DNA from: Halalkalicoccus sp. CG83
GTDB taxonomy: Archaea > Halobacteriota > Halobacteria > Halobacteriales > Halalkalicoccaceae
Assembly (NCBI RefSeq): GCF_037081715.1
Contig: NZ_JAZDDH010000002.1
Coordinates: forward strand, 62,001-126,000
Direction of reading: 5' to 3'
Length of the DNA: 64,000 nt
The notes under the pieces are model-generated. The model saw only the letters and a list, made by a program, of their open reading frames with translations, had not been told where the DNA came from and did not search any database. This document shows positions 52,216 to 63,300 of the stretch, one piece after another. The position numbers and the translations under genes are program-made. Numbering within the stretch: position 1 is the first letter of the stretch; each line of letters starts with the position of its first letter.

Positions 52216-52884
52216 CTACGACTCATAGTTTTTCAGAATTATCATCAATTTGTTGTAAAGGTGTGTATCAATTCTTGACAGATTTTTTATACTGTTCGGG
52301 GATGGGGGAAGAGACATTCCCGGATTTAACGAGCGCCCAGATGCGGAAACTAATACCATACTCCTTGTTGGTGCTTTCGGATGGCGTAGTGTTAATTGAA
52401 CCTCAACTCCGTTATGTAGTGCCCCTTCTGAATCTTGAGAGTGAGCAGCTGGTAGCCACGAAGATTCCCCGCAGTCAGTTTGAATACCATGATTATACAT
52501 AGGGGCATTCTTCAGAAGATGAGTAAAATTATATTCAGATGGAATGAATGCCAGTTCGAAAAATAACATTACTTCATCAAATTCGAATTCAGGCGTTGGT
52601 GGGCCCCGTTCATTAGATGAATAGAAGTATCGGCGCATCTTATTGAATTGCCGTATTATCGCATTAGCACCTGTAACTGACCGTACTGCGTGTTCAGATT
52701 TGACTTCAATAAGATGAGCTTCTATCAGAGCTTCCCCAGGTTGATAGAATACAACATATAAATCAGGGACTCCCCTTCTACCCGAATTTCGATAACTTGC
52801 TTCAGGTTCAAGAATATCTACTACATCCTTGGCCTCGTAATGCCGGATTAGACCATTTGTTAAATCATCTTCACGAAACCCCAT
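52216..52884 (-). CDS. PD-(D/E)XK nuclease-like protein
   Basis: A 222-aa protein. The N-terminal ~90 residues show a PD-(D/E)XK core: GVPDLYVVFY with Asp41, then HLIEVKSE with Glu60-x-Lys62, and a following helix with Gln79 (IIRQFNKMRRYFY). An N-terminal helix (DDLTNGLIRHYEAKDVVDIL) fits the fold. The C-terminal half is low in recognisable motifs. It may be a resolvase, restriction-type or defence nuclease of the element. Confidence 0.65.
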   Translation of the reverse strand: MGFREDDLTNGLIRHYEAKDVVDILEPEASYRNSGRRGVPDLYVVFYQPGEALIEAHLIEVKSEHAVRSVTGANAIIRQFNKMRRYFYSSNERGPPTPEFEFDEVMLFFELAFIPSEYNFTHLLKNAPMYNHGIQTDCGESSWLPAAHSQDSEGALHNGVEVQLTLRHPKAPTRSMVLVSASGRSLNPGMSLPPSPNSIKNLSRIDTHLYNKLMIILKNYES

Positions 52885-53045
52885 GATAGTATACCATTTA
52901 CACCACTGTTACTTATCCACATCGGCAATAGAATATCTGAACTCTACCGTCACAGCACCCTTATTAGTAGATAATACATCAGTACAGATGTCGGTTTATA
53001 GTGTCATTTGGGAAATGAAGGACAGTAATCATGTCGTAAGGTCGC

Positions 53046-53174
53046 TTAATCAATCTCTTCCCTGGCATTCGTAATTACGCTCTCAGCAGTCATTATCACG
53101 GCTCCAAGGGCAAACCCCAGAACCACATGCTTGAAGAATAGCAGTACATCTACGAGTAGTAGTAGCAGGTCCAT
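53046..53174 (-). CDS. Small single-helix membrane protein
   Basis: A 42-aa protein: MDLLLLLVDVLLFFKHVVLG, then FALGAVIMTAESVITNAREEID. One long hydrophobic helix followed by a charged tail, typical of small membrane proteins of haloarchaeal viruses and plasmids. Function unknown. Support is coding-like composition and clean ends only. Confidence 0.45.
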   Translation of the reverse strand: MDLLLLLVDVLLFFKHVVLGFALGAVIMTAESVITNAREEID

Positions 53175-53237
53175 ATACTCTGTCAGTCGCTTTTTACCCA
53201 ACCGAAGGTTCTTCCATCCTCTCCGTTGCTAACCACC

Positions 53238-53549
53238 TTAGCGGGCACATGAGGCCGTGTCGATGAAGCCACCTACTAACCTGGATTGGGAGGCATCAAT
53301 CCACTCTGCATCCTCTTCTTGATTCATGCCAGCTTCCAGGTACAGAACCTCCAGGACCTCCTTATCCCGATAGGCCATTTCATCCTCTAGGTGTTTCGGA
53401 GGTTTCCGGTCGTCCAGGTAGTGAACTCCGAGGTACGCCTTGATAGCTCCCCAATGGGTGTCGTACTTCTCTGCTATCTCCGCGATTGACATTTCATTCA
53501 CAATGTGGTCACGGAGGAGTGGTTGCTTTTGTTTGTACGGTTCGGTCAT
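53238..53549 (-). CDS. Small HTH-like DNA-binding protein
   Basis: A 103-aa protein. Residues ~12-40 (LLRDHIVNEMSIAEIAEKYDTHWGAIKAYLG) form a helix-turn-helix of the resolvase/sigma-like type. The rest is acidic and helical. It begins one base after the stop codon of the helicase-like gene, so they are cotranscribed and it may regulate the unit. Confidence 0.65.
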   Translation of the reverse strand: MTEPYKQKQPLLRDHIVNEMSIAEIAEKYDTHWGAIKAYLGVHYLDDRKPPKHLEDEMAYRDKEVLEVLYLEAGMNQEEDAEWIDASQSRLVGGFIDTASCAR

Positions 53550-53550
53550 T

Positions 53551-55590
53551 TCAGAAGCTCTTCCCCTTCTGGTTTGTCGCCTCTTCTTCTTCCTCAACAT
53601 CCACGATTCTATGCCGGAAGTCGTCTCCCCGGAAGTTCTCGATTTCTCGCTCGGCCTTTCCAATGTCGATGAAAATACTCCAACCGATGTCCCTCTCCTT
53701 CTTCTTCGGTTCTCCATCGTACAGACCGATGTAGGGATACTTCTCGGGTCCATCCCTCATCCGACCGTAGTAATCCTCCACCGACCCCAGGATGTCCTCG
53801 CTCAGGTCGTGCTCCCGCGCGTACTTCCGGATTTTGTCCAGGGACTTGGAGAGGTTAATCCGTAACTCGTTCTCCGAGGCCACCTTGTAATGGACTTCGG
53901 GCTTCAGCATGTTGTCCGAAGCCGCTCTACTGGCGATGTCAAAGAGGGTATCAACGTGTCGAGCACGGTTCTCCCCGCCGTTAGCCCCGGTTACGGAGTA
54001 AAGCATGGCCTTCTCAACGTCCTCATCCGTGAAGGTCAACTCGGCATCGAGGGCATCAGCGAATTTTTGGTAGAGCGTACATCCGAAGTGGATTGTTTGC
54101 ATTCCCTGGATGTCCATTTCATCGGGGAGTTGGATGTCATTCTCCTGGATAAGCTCCCAGGTCTTTTCCCCCGATTCCTCCCACCGTTGCCGGAGGAAAC
54201 CCTTGTCGTGATTGAGGAGGAACTTGAGCCAGGCCACCACATGCTGCGAGAGGTCATAGCCGCTGTAGTGAGCGACGTTACCATTCCCTCGGTGAGAAGT
54301 ACCGGTCAACTCCGAGAAGGCTCTGTTCGTATCTGAACCCGTCTCAGTGGAACTTGACTTGAAGGCAACTGCAATCTGTCGCCTCTCCTCTGCCGCTCCT
54401 GAAATGGACTCCTCACCACTAACTACGACCGGGGCCTCAAGCTCGTAGGAGTCGTTTGACCCGTCCTTATTCCCGCTCATGATGAGGGACGGTCGGGTAG
54501 TTTTTCGGAGCTTGTCGTGGAAGTTATTGACCTTGTAATCCTGCATGTCGCTCGGCTTGTACTCATCGAACCAAATGGGAATGGAGTTGGTTGAGGAGAG
54601 AGCCACCTTCTCGTTGAAATCCCCGTCCTTGATGGTCAAGGGACGCTTCCCCATCCCGAACATATCCCAGAGTACACCGAGAGTAGCGGTTTTCCCCGCC
54701 CCGGTATCTCCCGTTACGGATAGCAGATTGAATTCTCCTTCCCAATCGAGGATGTATGGCTTCACGGAGGAGGCATAGAAGAAGCCAATAACGGGAAGTA
54801 ACCGCTCCGTGTCTCGGGTTCGGGGAAGTAGCTCAATAATTTCGGCTACCTTCTCCCGGTCGAATTTATCAGGGCAACTCCATGCCCGCTCCGTGGCAAT
54901 ATTCCGGGCATCATAGAGGATTTCCTCCTCCTCGCTCCACCCGTCTGCCGTAAGGTTCCGGTTGGGAGTGACCCAAACCCCATCATTCAGACCGAGGTGA
55001 TGGGTTCCTTTCTTCTCGACCCGGTCTTGCTTGGTGATGTACTGCCTCAGGTCTGCAAGATTTCCGTCGCTTCCCTTCCAAACGGTGGTCTCTCCAACGC
55101 AAACCTCCCGCTTGAACTTCCGCTTATCGTGGAAAACTCCGGTGTCAACGGTCACCTCGAAAGGACTCTCATCCATGCGCGGATGGACGACGAAATTCAT
55201 CTTCTTCTCGTCGTTGGGAGTCGTTACAATGGACTTGTACTCCAGCGTGAAGTTGGACCACTCTTCCCAGTGCTCTCCCTTATCACGGCCGTAGCCCCCG
55301 TTGCTCTCGGAGACATTCAGGTTAGGAGTGCTATCCGGCAGGGAATTCTCCCTTATTTCTTTGACTCGCTTTTGTCGTTCTTCATACTTTTCCTTCTGCT
55401 CTTCGGTCAAATCAGAATTAGTCATATTTTCACTTTCGTTCTCCTCTTCCTGCTCTTCTTCCTCCTTCTTCCGAAGGTCAGATTTCTTGATAGTCTCTCC
55501 CTCGTTAAACCGGGGGTTGTTCAAATCCAGAAACCCCGAAGAATCAAAAGGAGAGTCCTTGTGCTCGCACTCAATCTCGTCAAAGTCCAT
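53551..55590 (-). CDS. P-loop ATPase, helicase/primase-associated type
   Basis: A 679-aa protein. Residues ~35-85 are a Lys/Glu-rich coiled coil. The middle carries an ATPase core with Walker A GDTGAGKT (294-301) and Walker B IPIWFDE (337-343), preceded by ERLLPVIGFFYASSVKPYILDWEGEFNLLSVTG, as in DUF927/superfamily-3-like helicases of archaeal plasmids and viruses. It is probably the replication helicase or initiator of the element. Upstream lies a 49-aa gene, then the long non-coding region with phased TGGAACA repeats. Confidence 0.75.
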   Translation of the reverse strand: MDFDEIECEHKDSPFDSSGFLDLNNPRFNEGETIKKSDLRKKEEEEQEEENESENMTNSDLTEEQKEKYEERQKRVKEIRENSLPDSTPNLNVSESNGGYGRDKGEHWEEWSNFTLEYKSIVTTPNDEKKMNFVVHPRMDESPFEVTVDTGVFHDKRKFKREVCVGETTVWKGSDGNLADLRQYITKQDRVEKKGTHHLGLNDGVWVTPNRNLTADGWSEEEEILYDARNIATERAWSCPDKFDREKVAEIIELLPRTRDTERLLPVIGFFYASSVKPYILDWEGEFNLLSVTGDTGAGKTATLGVLWDMFGMGKRPLTIKDGDFNEKVALSSTNSIPIWFDEYKPSDMQDYKVNNFHDKLRKTTRPSLIMSGNKDGSNDSYELEAPVVVSGEESISGAAEERRQIAVAFKSSSTETGSDTNRAFSELTGTSHRGNGNVAHYSGYDLSQHVVAWLKFLLNHDKGFLRQRWEESGEKTWELIQENDIQLPDEMDIQGMQTIHFGCTLYQKFADALDAELTFTDEDVEKAMLYSVTGANGGENRARHVDTLFDIASRAASDNMLKPEVHYKVASENELRINLSKSLDKIRKYAREHDLSEDILGSVEDYYGRMRDGPEKYPYIGLYDGEPKKKERDIGWSIFIDIGKAEREIENFRGDDFRHRIVDVEEEEEATNQKGKSF

Positions 55591-55740
55591 TCTCGAAGTC
55601 GTTATGTCGCAGTAAATCCAATATTGGCATGTTGACGGGTGGAGCCGTCAGACATGCAGCCTCTACCTCTGCTTTCCGAAACCGGAACAGTGGCTACTCC
55701 GAACCACGTATTCTGTCGGTCTCGATAGTGAAATATTCAG

Positions 55741-55890
55741 TCAGTCATTAATGAATTCCTCATCCAGTTTTTCCCGAACGAACTCGGAGAGGTTGAAGTA
55801 ACCGTCACCTCTCACCGGGTCCTTGTGTCGTTCCTTCAATGAAATGGACGTTATCCACGTTTCTTCTTCTTTCTGAAACTTAGTTGACAT
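55741..55890 (-). CDS. Small protein, possible ribbon-helix-helix type
   Basis: A 49-aa protein: MSTKFQKEEETWITSISLKE, then RHKDPVRGDGYFNLSEFVREKLDEEFIND. The end (YFNLSEFVREKLDEEF) resembles the helix of Arc/CopG-like DNA-binding proteins. Upstream on the minus strand a TATAGAATTTTT box lies about 40 bp before the ATG. It is the first gene of the helicase unit and a possible copy-number or transcription regulator. Confidence 0.5.
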   Translation of the reverse strand: MSTKFQKEEETWITSISLKERHKDPVRGDGYFNLSEFVREKLDEEFIND

Positions 55891-57312
55891 TGTTGAAAAT
55901 CGTGTCCTACCGCTTATCGGTCAAAAATTCTATACCTCAGTAGCTCCAATCTCGGATTGGCTTCTAACCACCCGAAATTGCGGTCGTTATTTTTGGTCAC
56001 GGTCCTGCAAGGCCCGCTGTTGGGTTCGAGTAGTATCGAACTGGATTTCTTGCATCGAACAGGAGGATTCTGATTGCCTTCGGGGAACCACCCCCAGGCA
56101 TGAACCTCGGTGGTTCAAATCTCCTCACCCCGGAAGTGCTACTTCCGTTCCGTCAGTGGGCGAGTTACCTGGGCCAGCTAACTCCTACCCACTCCTCAGT
56201 TACCACTATTTTGGGGTCGGTTGAGGAGACACAATGCCTCAACCAACGTGGTAGCGACTGTAGGAGGGCCGAATCCGGAGTTACCCTGGAGGGCACCGGA
56301 CACGACTTGTGGCTTTCATCGGGGCTTTCGTTCAGGTCATTTCCCACCTAATAATAAGGGATACTCAGTAATAAATGCTATGTGACAATAATTACCACAG
56401 TTTTGGGAGATAGAAAGCTTCTCTTCTCGTTTTGAGAGTTCTCTTTTCGGGATAAGAAAATTCCAGAATTTAAGTTTGGGAATGATGGGGTAGATTGAAG
56501 GAAAGGAGTGCGTGCCAGAATTACAGTTGGCACGGGTGTAAAACCTGGCTCCTTTATATACTCCTGGGAATCCCTCACCCTGTTTCATGAAAAACTCCCG
56601 AGGATGTTCCAGCATGTTCCGGCAATGTTCCACCCCCTGGAACACCAAAAATCGCGAGAAGGGGAGGAGGTGAGAAGGAAATGTTCCACTGTTCCACCTA
56701 ATTCTCTCTACAGTGTGTGTAACGGTGAGGAAGGTACTGGAATTACTATCACCACCTCCAACCGATTTACACACGTTGTTCAGAGAATTTGGTGGAACAT
56801 TTAGAAGAGTAATTACTATAACGGTAGTAGGAGGCTGTTACCTACGGAATACTGGAGATAAAAATGTTCCATCCCCCATGGAACATCGGTGGAACACGGT
56901 GGAACAGGTAGAACATTTTCCCGTGGAGCCCGGAAATTGACTCCTAAAAGGAGGTAGTAGTCTCCGGGTAGCCTACGGTATTTCCTGGAGAAATCGCATT
57001 GAAGCCCTACCTACTACTGGCTTTGAGCTCGTGAGAATGGGAAGGAGTGGAGTATAGTGAGAGTATTCACTTCGTAGTCTACAAGGACATACTCGTTTGG
57101 AGTGAATCCTGGTACTGAAAATACCCGTGGAGGGCTTGTCTTCCTGGAAAGGAGATATACCTGCGTATTCGGGCTTCCTAAGCCCTGAAACCCCGGAATC
57201 TGAGTATCTAACTTTCTCTGGGATTCTACGATGGAGACGATGGATGCCCCTCGTATCTCTTGGGGACCACTGAGAACGGTAATGCGGGGAATTGACGACG
57301 GGTAGGGTGGGT
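55891..57312. other. Long non-coding region, candidate replication/control region of the element
   Basis: 1.4 kb between the divergent-facing ends of the helicase unit and the integrase, with no convincing gene. It holds GAACCACC...GGTGGTTC hairpin arms (about 56084-56115), CGTGCCA...TGGCACG (56511-56534), the TGGAACA cluster, AT-rich runs (56340-56480), and a CTCCT-AAA-AGGAG-like palindrome at 56941-56954. Confidence 0.6.
56605..56915. repeat. Iteron-like cluster of TGGAACA/TGTTCCA
   Basis: Ten exact copies (56605, 56626, 56638, 56682, 56690, 56793, 56865, 56879, 56890, 56900) and two with one mismatch (56615, 56909). Left group steps are 10, 11 and 12 bp and right group steps 11, 10 and 9 bp, so sites face one side of the helix. 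The left group is mostly TGTTCCA, the right TGGAACA, giving an overall inverted layout. Confidence 0.8.
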
Positions 57313-58338
57313 TTAGATGTTGTCGAGATATGTCCGCCGCTGTTCTACTTTTTCCTCCTCCGTCCGTTGGTCATAGTGCTTTTCCAACACGTCTGGTCCG
57401 ACGTTCATCCGGTCGCTGACAACCTTCTCGGGTACCTCTTCGGTAAGATGATGGGTGATGGAGCCCCGTCGAATAGCATGAGGACTCACGACAGATGGAC
57501 AGTCGTAGTATGCCTTCTTGTGGTCATCGCGGGCTACGCATGTCTCCATGTCTCTGTTGTGGGGACATTCCCCTGAAATCACACATGGGCGCGTCCATCG
57601 GTAGACCCGGTCTCGAATAGTACTTTTTGTGGCTCGTCCCTGTGAAGTAGTAATAAGCGGACATCTTCCATACTCATCAACTGTATCCGGTCGATTGTGG
57701 CTCATCCAGTCCTCTATGACTTGACAGAGCTCTGTATTCAGAGCTATCAATCGCTCTCCCTTCGCTTTGTTTTTCAACGGTGTCCCTCGGTCTGGGCGAT
57801 GGTGGGTCTGAAGCCGTTGGTTTTCCAAGTCATAGTCGTCAACGTCGAGTCCATAGATGGCCCCGGTTCGCATTCCGGTATGCCAGAGCAAGAGAACCGT
57901 CACATGGTCAAATGACGCGTAGTGGAAGCGAGCAAGATAGTTGAGGATTCTCTCTGCTCGGTCGGACTCTAACATCACTTCTCGTTGGTTATCTCCGTCA
58001 TCCAACGTCGGAGAGACCACCTTGTCTGAGAGGTCGGGTTGAACAGCGTCGATGGCTTCACACCAGCGAATGAATACTCGGACTGTATCCATCTGTGTCT
58101 TTACCGTGACTTTGTTGAGGTCTCCATCATCTCGCCGCCAGAGCTTATAGCGGTGCATGTCACGGCCACTGAGACCGTTCAGGTTGTCGATACCCTCCTC
58201 GTCGCACCATCGAATGAGATGGTTCAGACGGTATCTATGGGCCTGCAGACTCGCTTTTGTGAGGTCAGTACGCCTGTCTTGGAGGTAGAGCTCAAGAGCT
58301 TCCTCCGGGGTCATGGGTTCGAGGTTGGTTTCGTCCAT
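57313..58338 (-). CDS. int: Tyrosine recombinase (integrase) of the element
   Basis: A 341-aa phage/Xer-type integrase, complete. N-terminal SAM-like domain (residues ~10-95: EALELYLQDRRTDLTKASLQAHRYRLNHLIRWC). Catalytic domain with Arg157 (WHTGMRTGAIYGLDVDD), a Lys around 191, His287-x2-Arg290 (SPHAIRRGSITHHL) and Tyr322 (LEKHYDQR). A cysteine-bearing insert (CVISGECPHNRDMETC) precedes the HxxR box. It lies 125 bp from the distal att copy and catalyses insertion into tRNA-Arg. Confidence 0.93.
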   Translation of the reverse strand: MDETNLEPMTPEEALELYLQDRRTDLTKASLQAHRYRLNHLIRWCDEEGIDNLNGLSGRDMHRYKLWRRDDGDLNKVTVKTQMDTVRVFIRWCEAIDAVQPDLSDKVVSPTLDDGDNQREVMLESDRAERILNYLARFHYASFDHVTVLLLWHTGMRTGAIYGLDVDDYDLENQRLQTHHRPDRGTPLKNKAKGERLIALNTELCQVIEDWMSHNRPDTVDEYGRCPLITTSQGRATKSTIRDRVYRWTRPCVISGECPHNRDMETCVARDDHKKAYYDCPSVVSPHAIRRGSITHHLTEEVPEKVVSDRMNVGPDVLEKHYDQRTEEEKVEQRRTYLDNI

Positions 58339-58462
58339 CGTTATCGCCTCGAACCACCCGAAGGATGGTCGATAGCCGGCCTGGCCCGTCCAGGATATCC
58401 GGTAGCTGGTTCCGAAGTCGTCGGAAGCCCGCGCAGCGCCTCAAGGGCGCGAGCAGGACCCG

Positions 58463-58565
58463 AGATGCCGCGGGTTCCCCTCGAACGAAGTTCGAGGGGG
58501 CACGTCGAAGGCTCTGCAACTTTGTTGCAGGTTCTTCGACTCTGTCAAATCCCGTCGCGCCCGCT
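58463..58565. other. attR (original tRNA-Arg 3' end), interrupted
   Basis: 14 bp (58463-58476, AGATGCCGCGGGTT) and 20 bp (58546-58565, CAAATCCCGTCGCGCCCGCT) identical to attL, separated by 69 bp of hairpin DNA. The break falls in the T-loop. Since the tRNA gene is rebuilt at the left end, this copy is free to be disrupted. Confidence 0.85.
58477..58545. repeat. 69-bp double-hairpin insertion within attR
   Basis: Hairpin 1 (58477-58499): CCCCTCGAAC-GAA-GTTCGAGGGG, a 10-bp perfect stem. Hairpin 2 (58504-58540): nested stems GTCGAAG/CTTCGAC and CTGCAAC/GTTGCAG around TTT with a small GCT/GTT internal loop. Perfect pairing throughout implies a recent insertion or selection on structure. Confidence 0.85.
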
Positions 58566-58576
58566 CGCTCACTTCG

Positions 58577-58681
58577 CTCGCGTGCGCCCCTGACTGCCGC
58601 TCGTTACGTCACCGGCGGTTTCGCCGCCGATTTCCGGCGGGACCTTCGGTCCCGCACGGCTCGCGGCAGTCCCGTCGTGCC
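58577..58681. repeat. 105-bp hairpin-rich repeat, copy A
   Basis: About 92% identical to 59741-59845 by eye. Contains GGCGGT-TTC-GCCGCC, GCGGGACC-TTC-GGTCCCGC and the outer arms ACTGCCG...CGGCAGT. It begins 11 bp after attR. Confidence 0.8.
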
Positions 58682-58814
58682 TATATTTGAAACACATCTA
58701 ACCGCCATCCAACGCCGGTGTTGCTTACTAGATGAGACGTATGCGAGATACGGAGGTTGCACGTCTATCGAACGGCCCCCTTGACGAAGAATAGTGTTTG
58801 AGCGCAACTGCCGT

Positions 58815-59099
58815 TCAGGTGGAGACGTGTCCACGCGTCCAGCCAGGGTCGTGGCCGGTACGGTTTATGATGTCCGACCGACACGCTGGACAGTAGTCGG
58901 GGGTGACGGATTCACCTCGAGGAACGTACACTGCGCCGTCACACTTCACACACGCATCCGCGACGATGGTCGCGCAGTTCGCACAGACGCTGAAGTCGTC
59001 AACCGTGAGTTCGCGCAGGGGTTCGAGCTGTTTATCGAGGAGATACTCGTCGATGACCGTCTGGCAGTTCTGGCATGGTTTCATGTCGATGCATGTCAT
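58815..59099 (-). CDS. Small multi-zinc-knuckle protein
   Basis: A 94-aa protein with CQNC, CANC, CVKC and CPAC knuckles, enough for two zinc ribbons (MKPCQNCQTVIDEYLLDKQL; DFSVCANCATIVADACVKCDG). Haloarchaeal proteins of this make-up are common and unassigned. A GAGGT precedes the ATG at 59099; an alternative start is 59084. It lies between the two 105-bp repeats. Confidence 0.7.
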   Translation of the reverse strand: MTCIDMKPCQNCQTVIDEYLLDKQLEPLRELTVDDFSVCANCATIVADACVKCDGAVYVPRGESVTPDYCPACRSDIINRTGHDPGWTRGHVST

Positions 59100-59260
59100 A
59101 CCTCGTGACCATACGGTAAATACCTGTCCCGAAACCGAACTAACTGCCGAAATCCGAACGAACTGTACGCACGACCACCCGTTCGAGGTATGGAGACGGG
59201 AGCCGTGGTACCGCGATGCTCGGAAGTGTTATCAGTCGTTGGAGACTACATTTGTTTGTA

Positions 59261-59467
59261 ATGGCAAACGGAAAAGTTGATTTCTTCAACGATACTGGCG
59301 GCTACGGTTTCATTTCGACTGACGACGGCGACCTCGACGACGACGAAGACGTCTTCTTCCACATGGAGGACGTCGGCGGAGAGGACCTGACGGAAGGTAC
59401 TGAGGTCGAGTTTGACATCGAGTCCTCACCGAAGGGGCCCCGCGCGGCGAACGTCGTCCGACAGTAA
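59261..59467 (+). CDS. cspA: Cold-shock domain protein
   Basis: A 68-aa cold-shock (OB-fold) protein: MANGKVDFFNDTGGYGFIST with the RNP1-like KVDFFNDTGGYGFI, the second motif VFFHMEDV, and a haloarchaeal acidic insert (DDGDLDDDED). Binds single-stranded RNA/DNA as a chaperone. The Met at 59261 is chosen over an upstream Met because it matches the family start. Confidence 0.92.
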   Translation: MANGKVDFFNDTGGYGFISTDDGDLDDDEDVFFHMEDVGGEDLTEGTEVEFDIESSPKGPRAANVVRQ

Positions 59468-59943
59468 TACCGAGACACACTCGTCGCTCACAGCGACAAA
59501 CACTACCTTCGATTTTTCAGACGGTTACACGTTCCAGCCGAGGCTATCTCTACCCTCCAGAAACACCGACATCAAGAACGTTGTGTGACCGATACGCGCC
59601 CCGTATCTCGCAGGACGCTACGAAATCCTCTGATGACTACCGTATATCTCCGATCTCGGATCCGTCAAACTCGGCCGTTTCACGCCGCAAAGGGCGATTC
59701 GTTCGCCCTGTGAACGAGCGCCCTGCGCCCGTTGGTCTCACTCGCGTACGCCCCTGACTGCCGCTCGTTACGTCACCGGCGGTGAAGCCGCCGGTTTCCG
59801 GCGGGACCTTCGGTCCCGCACGACTCGCGACAGTCCCGTCGTACCCGTCGTTCTACATGGCGCTTCCCCGTTCACCGATTCGCTTCCGTAACGGAGACGA
59901 TACGCCGAAAAGAGACCCTGTGTCTACGGATCCTCGACCGCGA
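59468..59943. other. Intergenic region with hairpin repeats
   Basis: 476 bp without a gene. A palindrome AGGGCGA-TTCGT-TCGCCCT lies at 59691-59709 and copy B of the 105-bp repeat at 59741-59845. The rest is unremarkable. Confidence 0.6.
59741..59845. repeat. 105-bp hairpin-rich repeat, copy B
   Basis: Aligned with copy A without gaps. The inner hairpin loop is GAA instead of TTC (GGCGGT-GAA-GCCGCC), the GCGGGACC-TTC-GGTCCCGC hairpin is unchanged, and outer-arm differences are G to A changes. Confidence 0.8.
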
Positions 59944-63184
<3,241 letters not shown>

Positions 63185-63300
63185 GCTCGAGGTTCGCGCT
63201 CTACGGACTTAGCCTCCGGCACCGCATACGACGGCGACGTCGGCCCGTTCCCGGCCGACGGCCGGCCCGAACCCGCCCGTCGATGGTTCGGAACGCGGCG

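Larger units (their letters stand above)
47077..58565. mobile_element. Integrated plasmid/provirus-like element in tRNA-Arg(CCG)
   Basis: Bounded by a 34-bp repeat of the tRNA 3' end at 47077-47110 and 58463-58565 (the latter interrupted). G+C is visibly lower than in flanking DNA. It carries a tyrosine recombinase beside the distal end, a P-loop helicase-like protein, small DNA-binding proteins, an iteron-like cluster, HEPN-like and nuclease-like proteins, and several gene remnants. No capsid or terminase gene is recognisable, so an integrative plasmid or decayed provirus are both possible. Confidence 0.85.

Noticed and set aside
56084-56140. tRNA-like segment (GGTTCAAATC near a CCCCGG end)
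   Set aside because: No acceptor, D-arm or anticodon arm can be paired around it.
56337-56774. 145-codon minus-strand frame
   Set aside because: It reads through part of the TGGAACA cluster and AT-rich control region, with no recognisable domain or ribosome-binding site.
55891-57312. CRISPR array
   Set aside because: Repeats are 7-mers with irregular 8-100 bp spacing, too short and uneven for CRISPR; they fit iterons or operators better.
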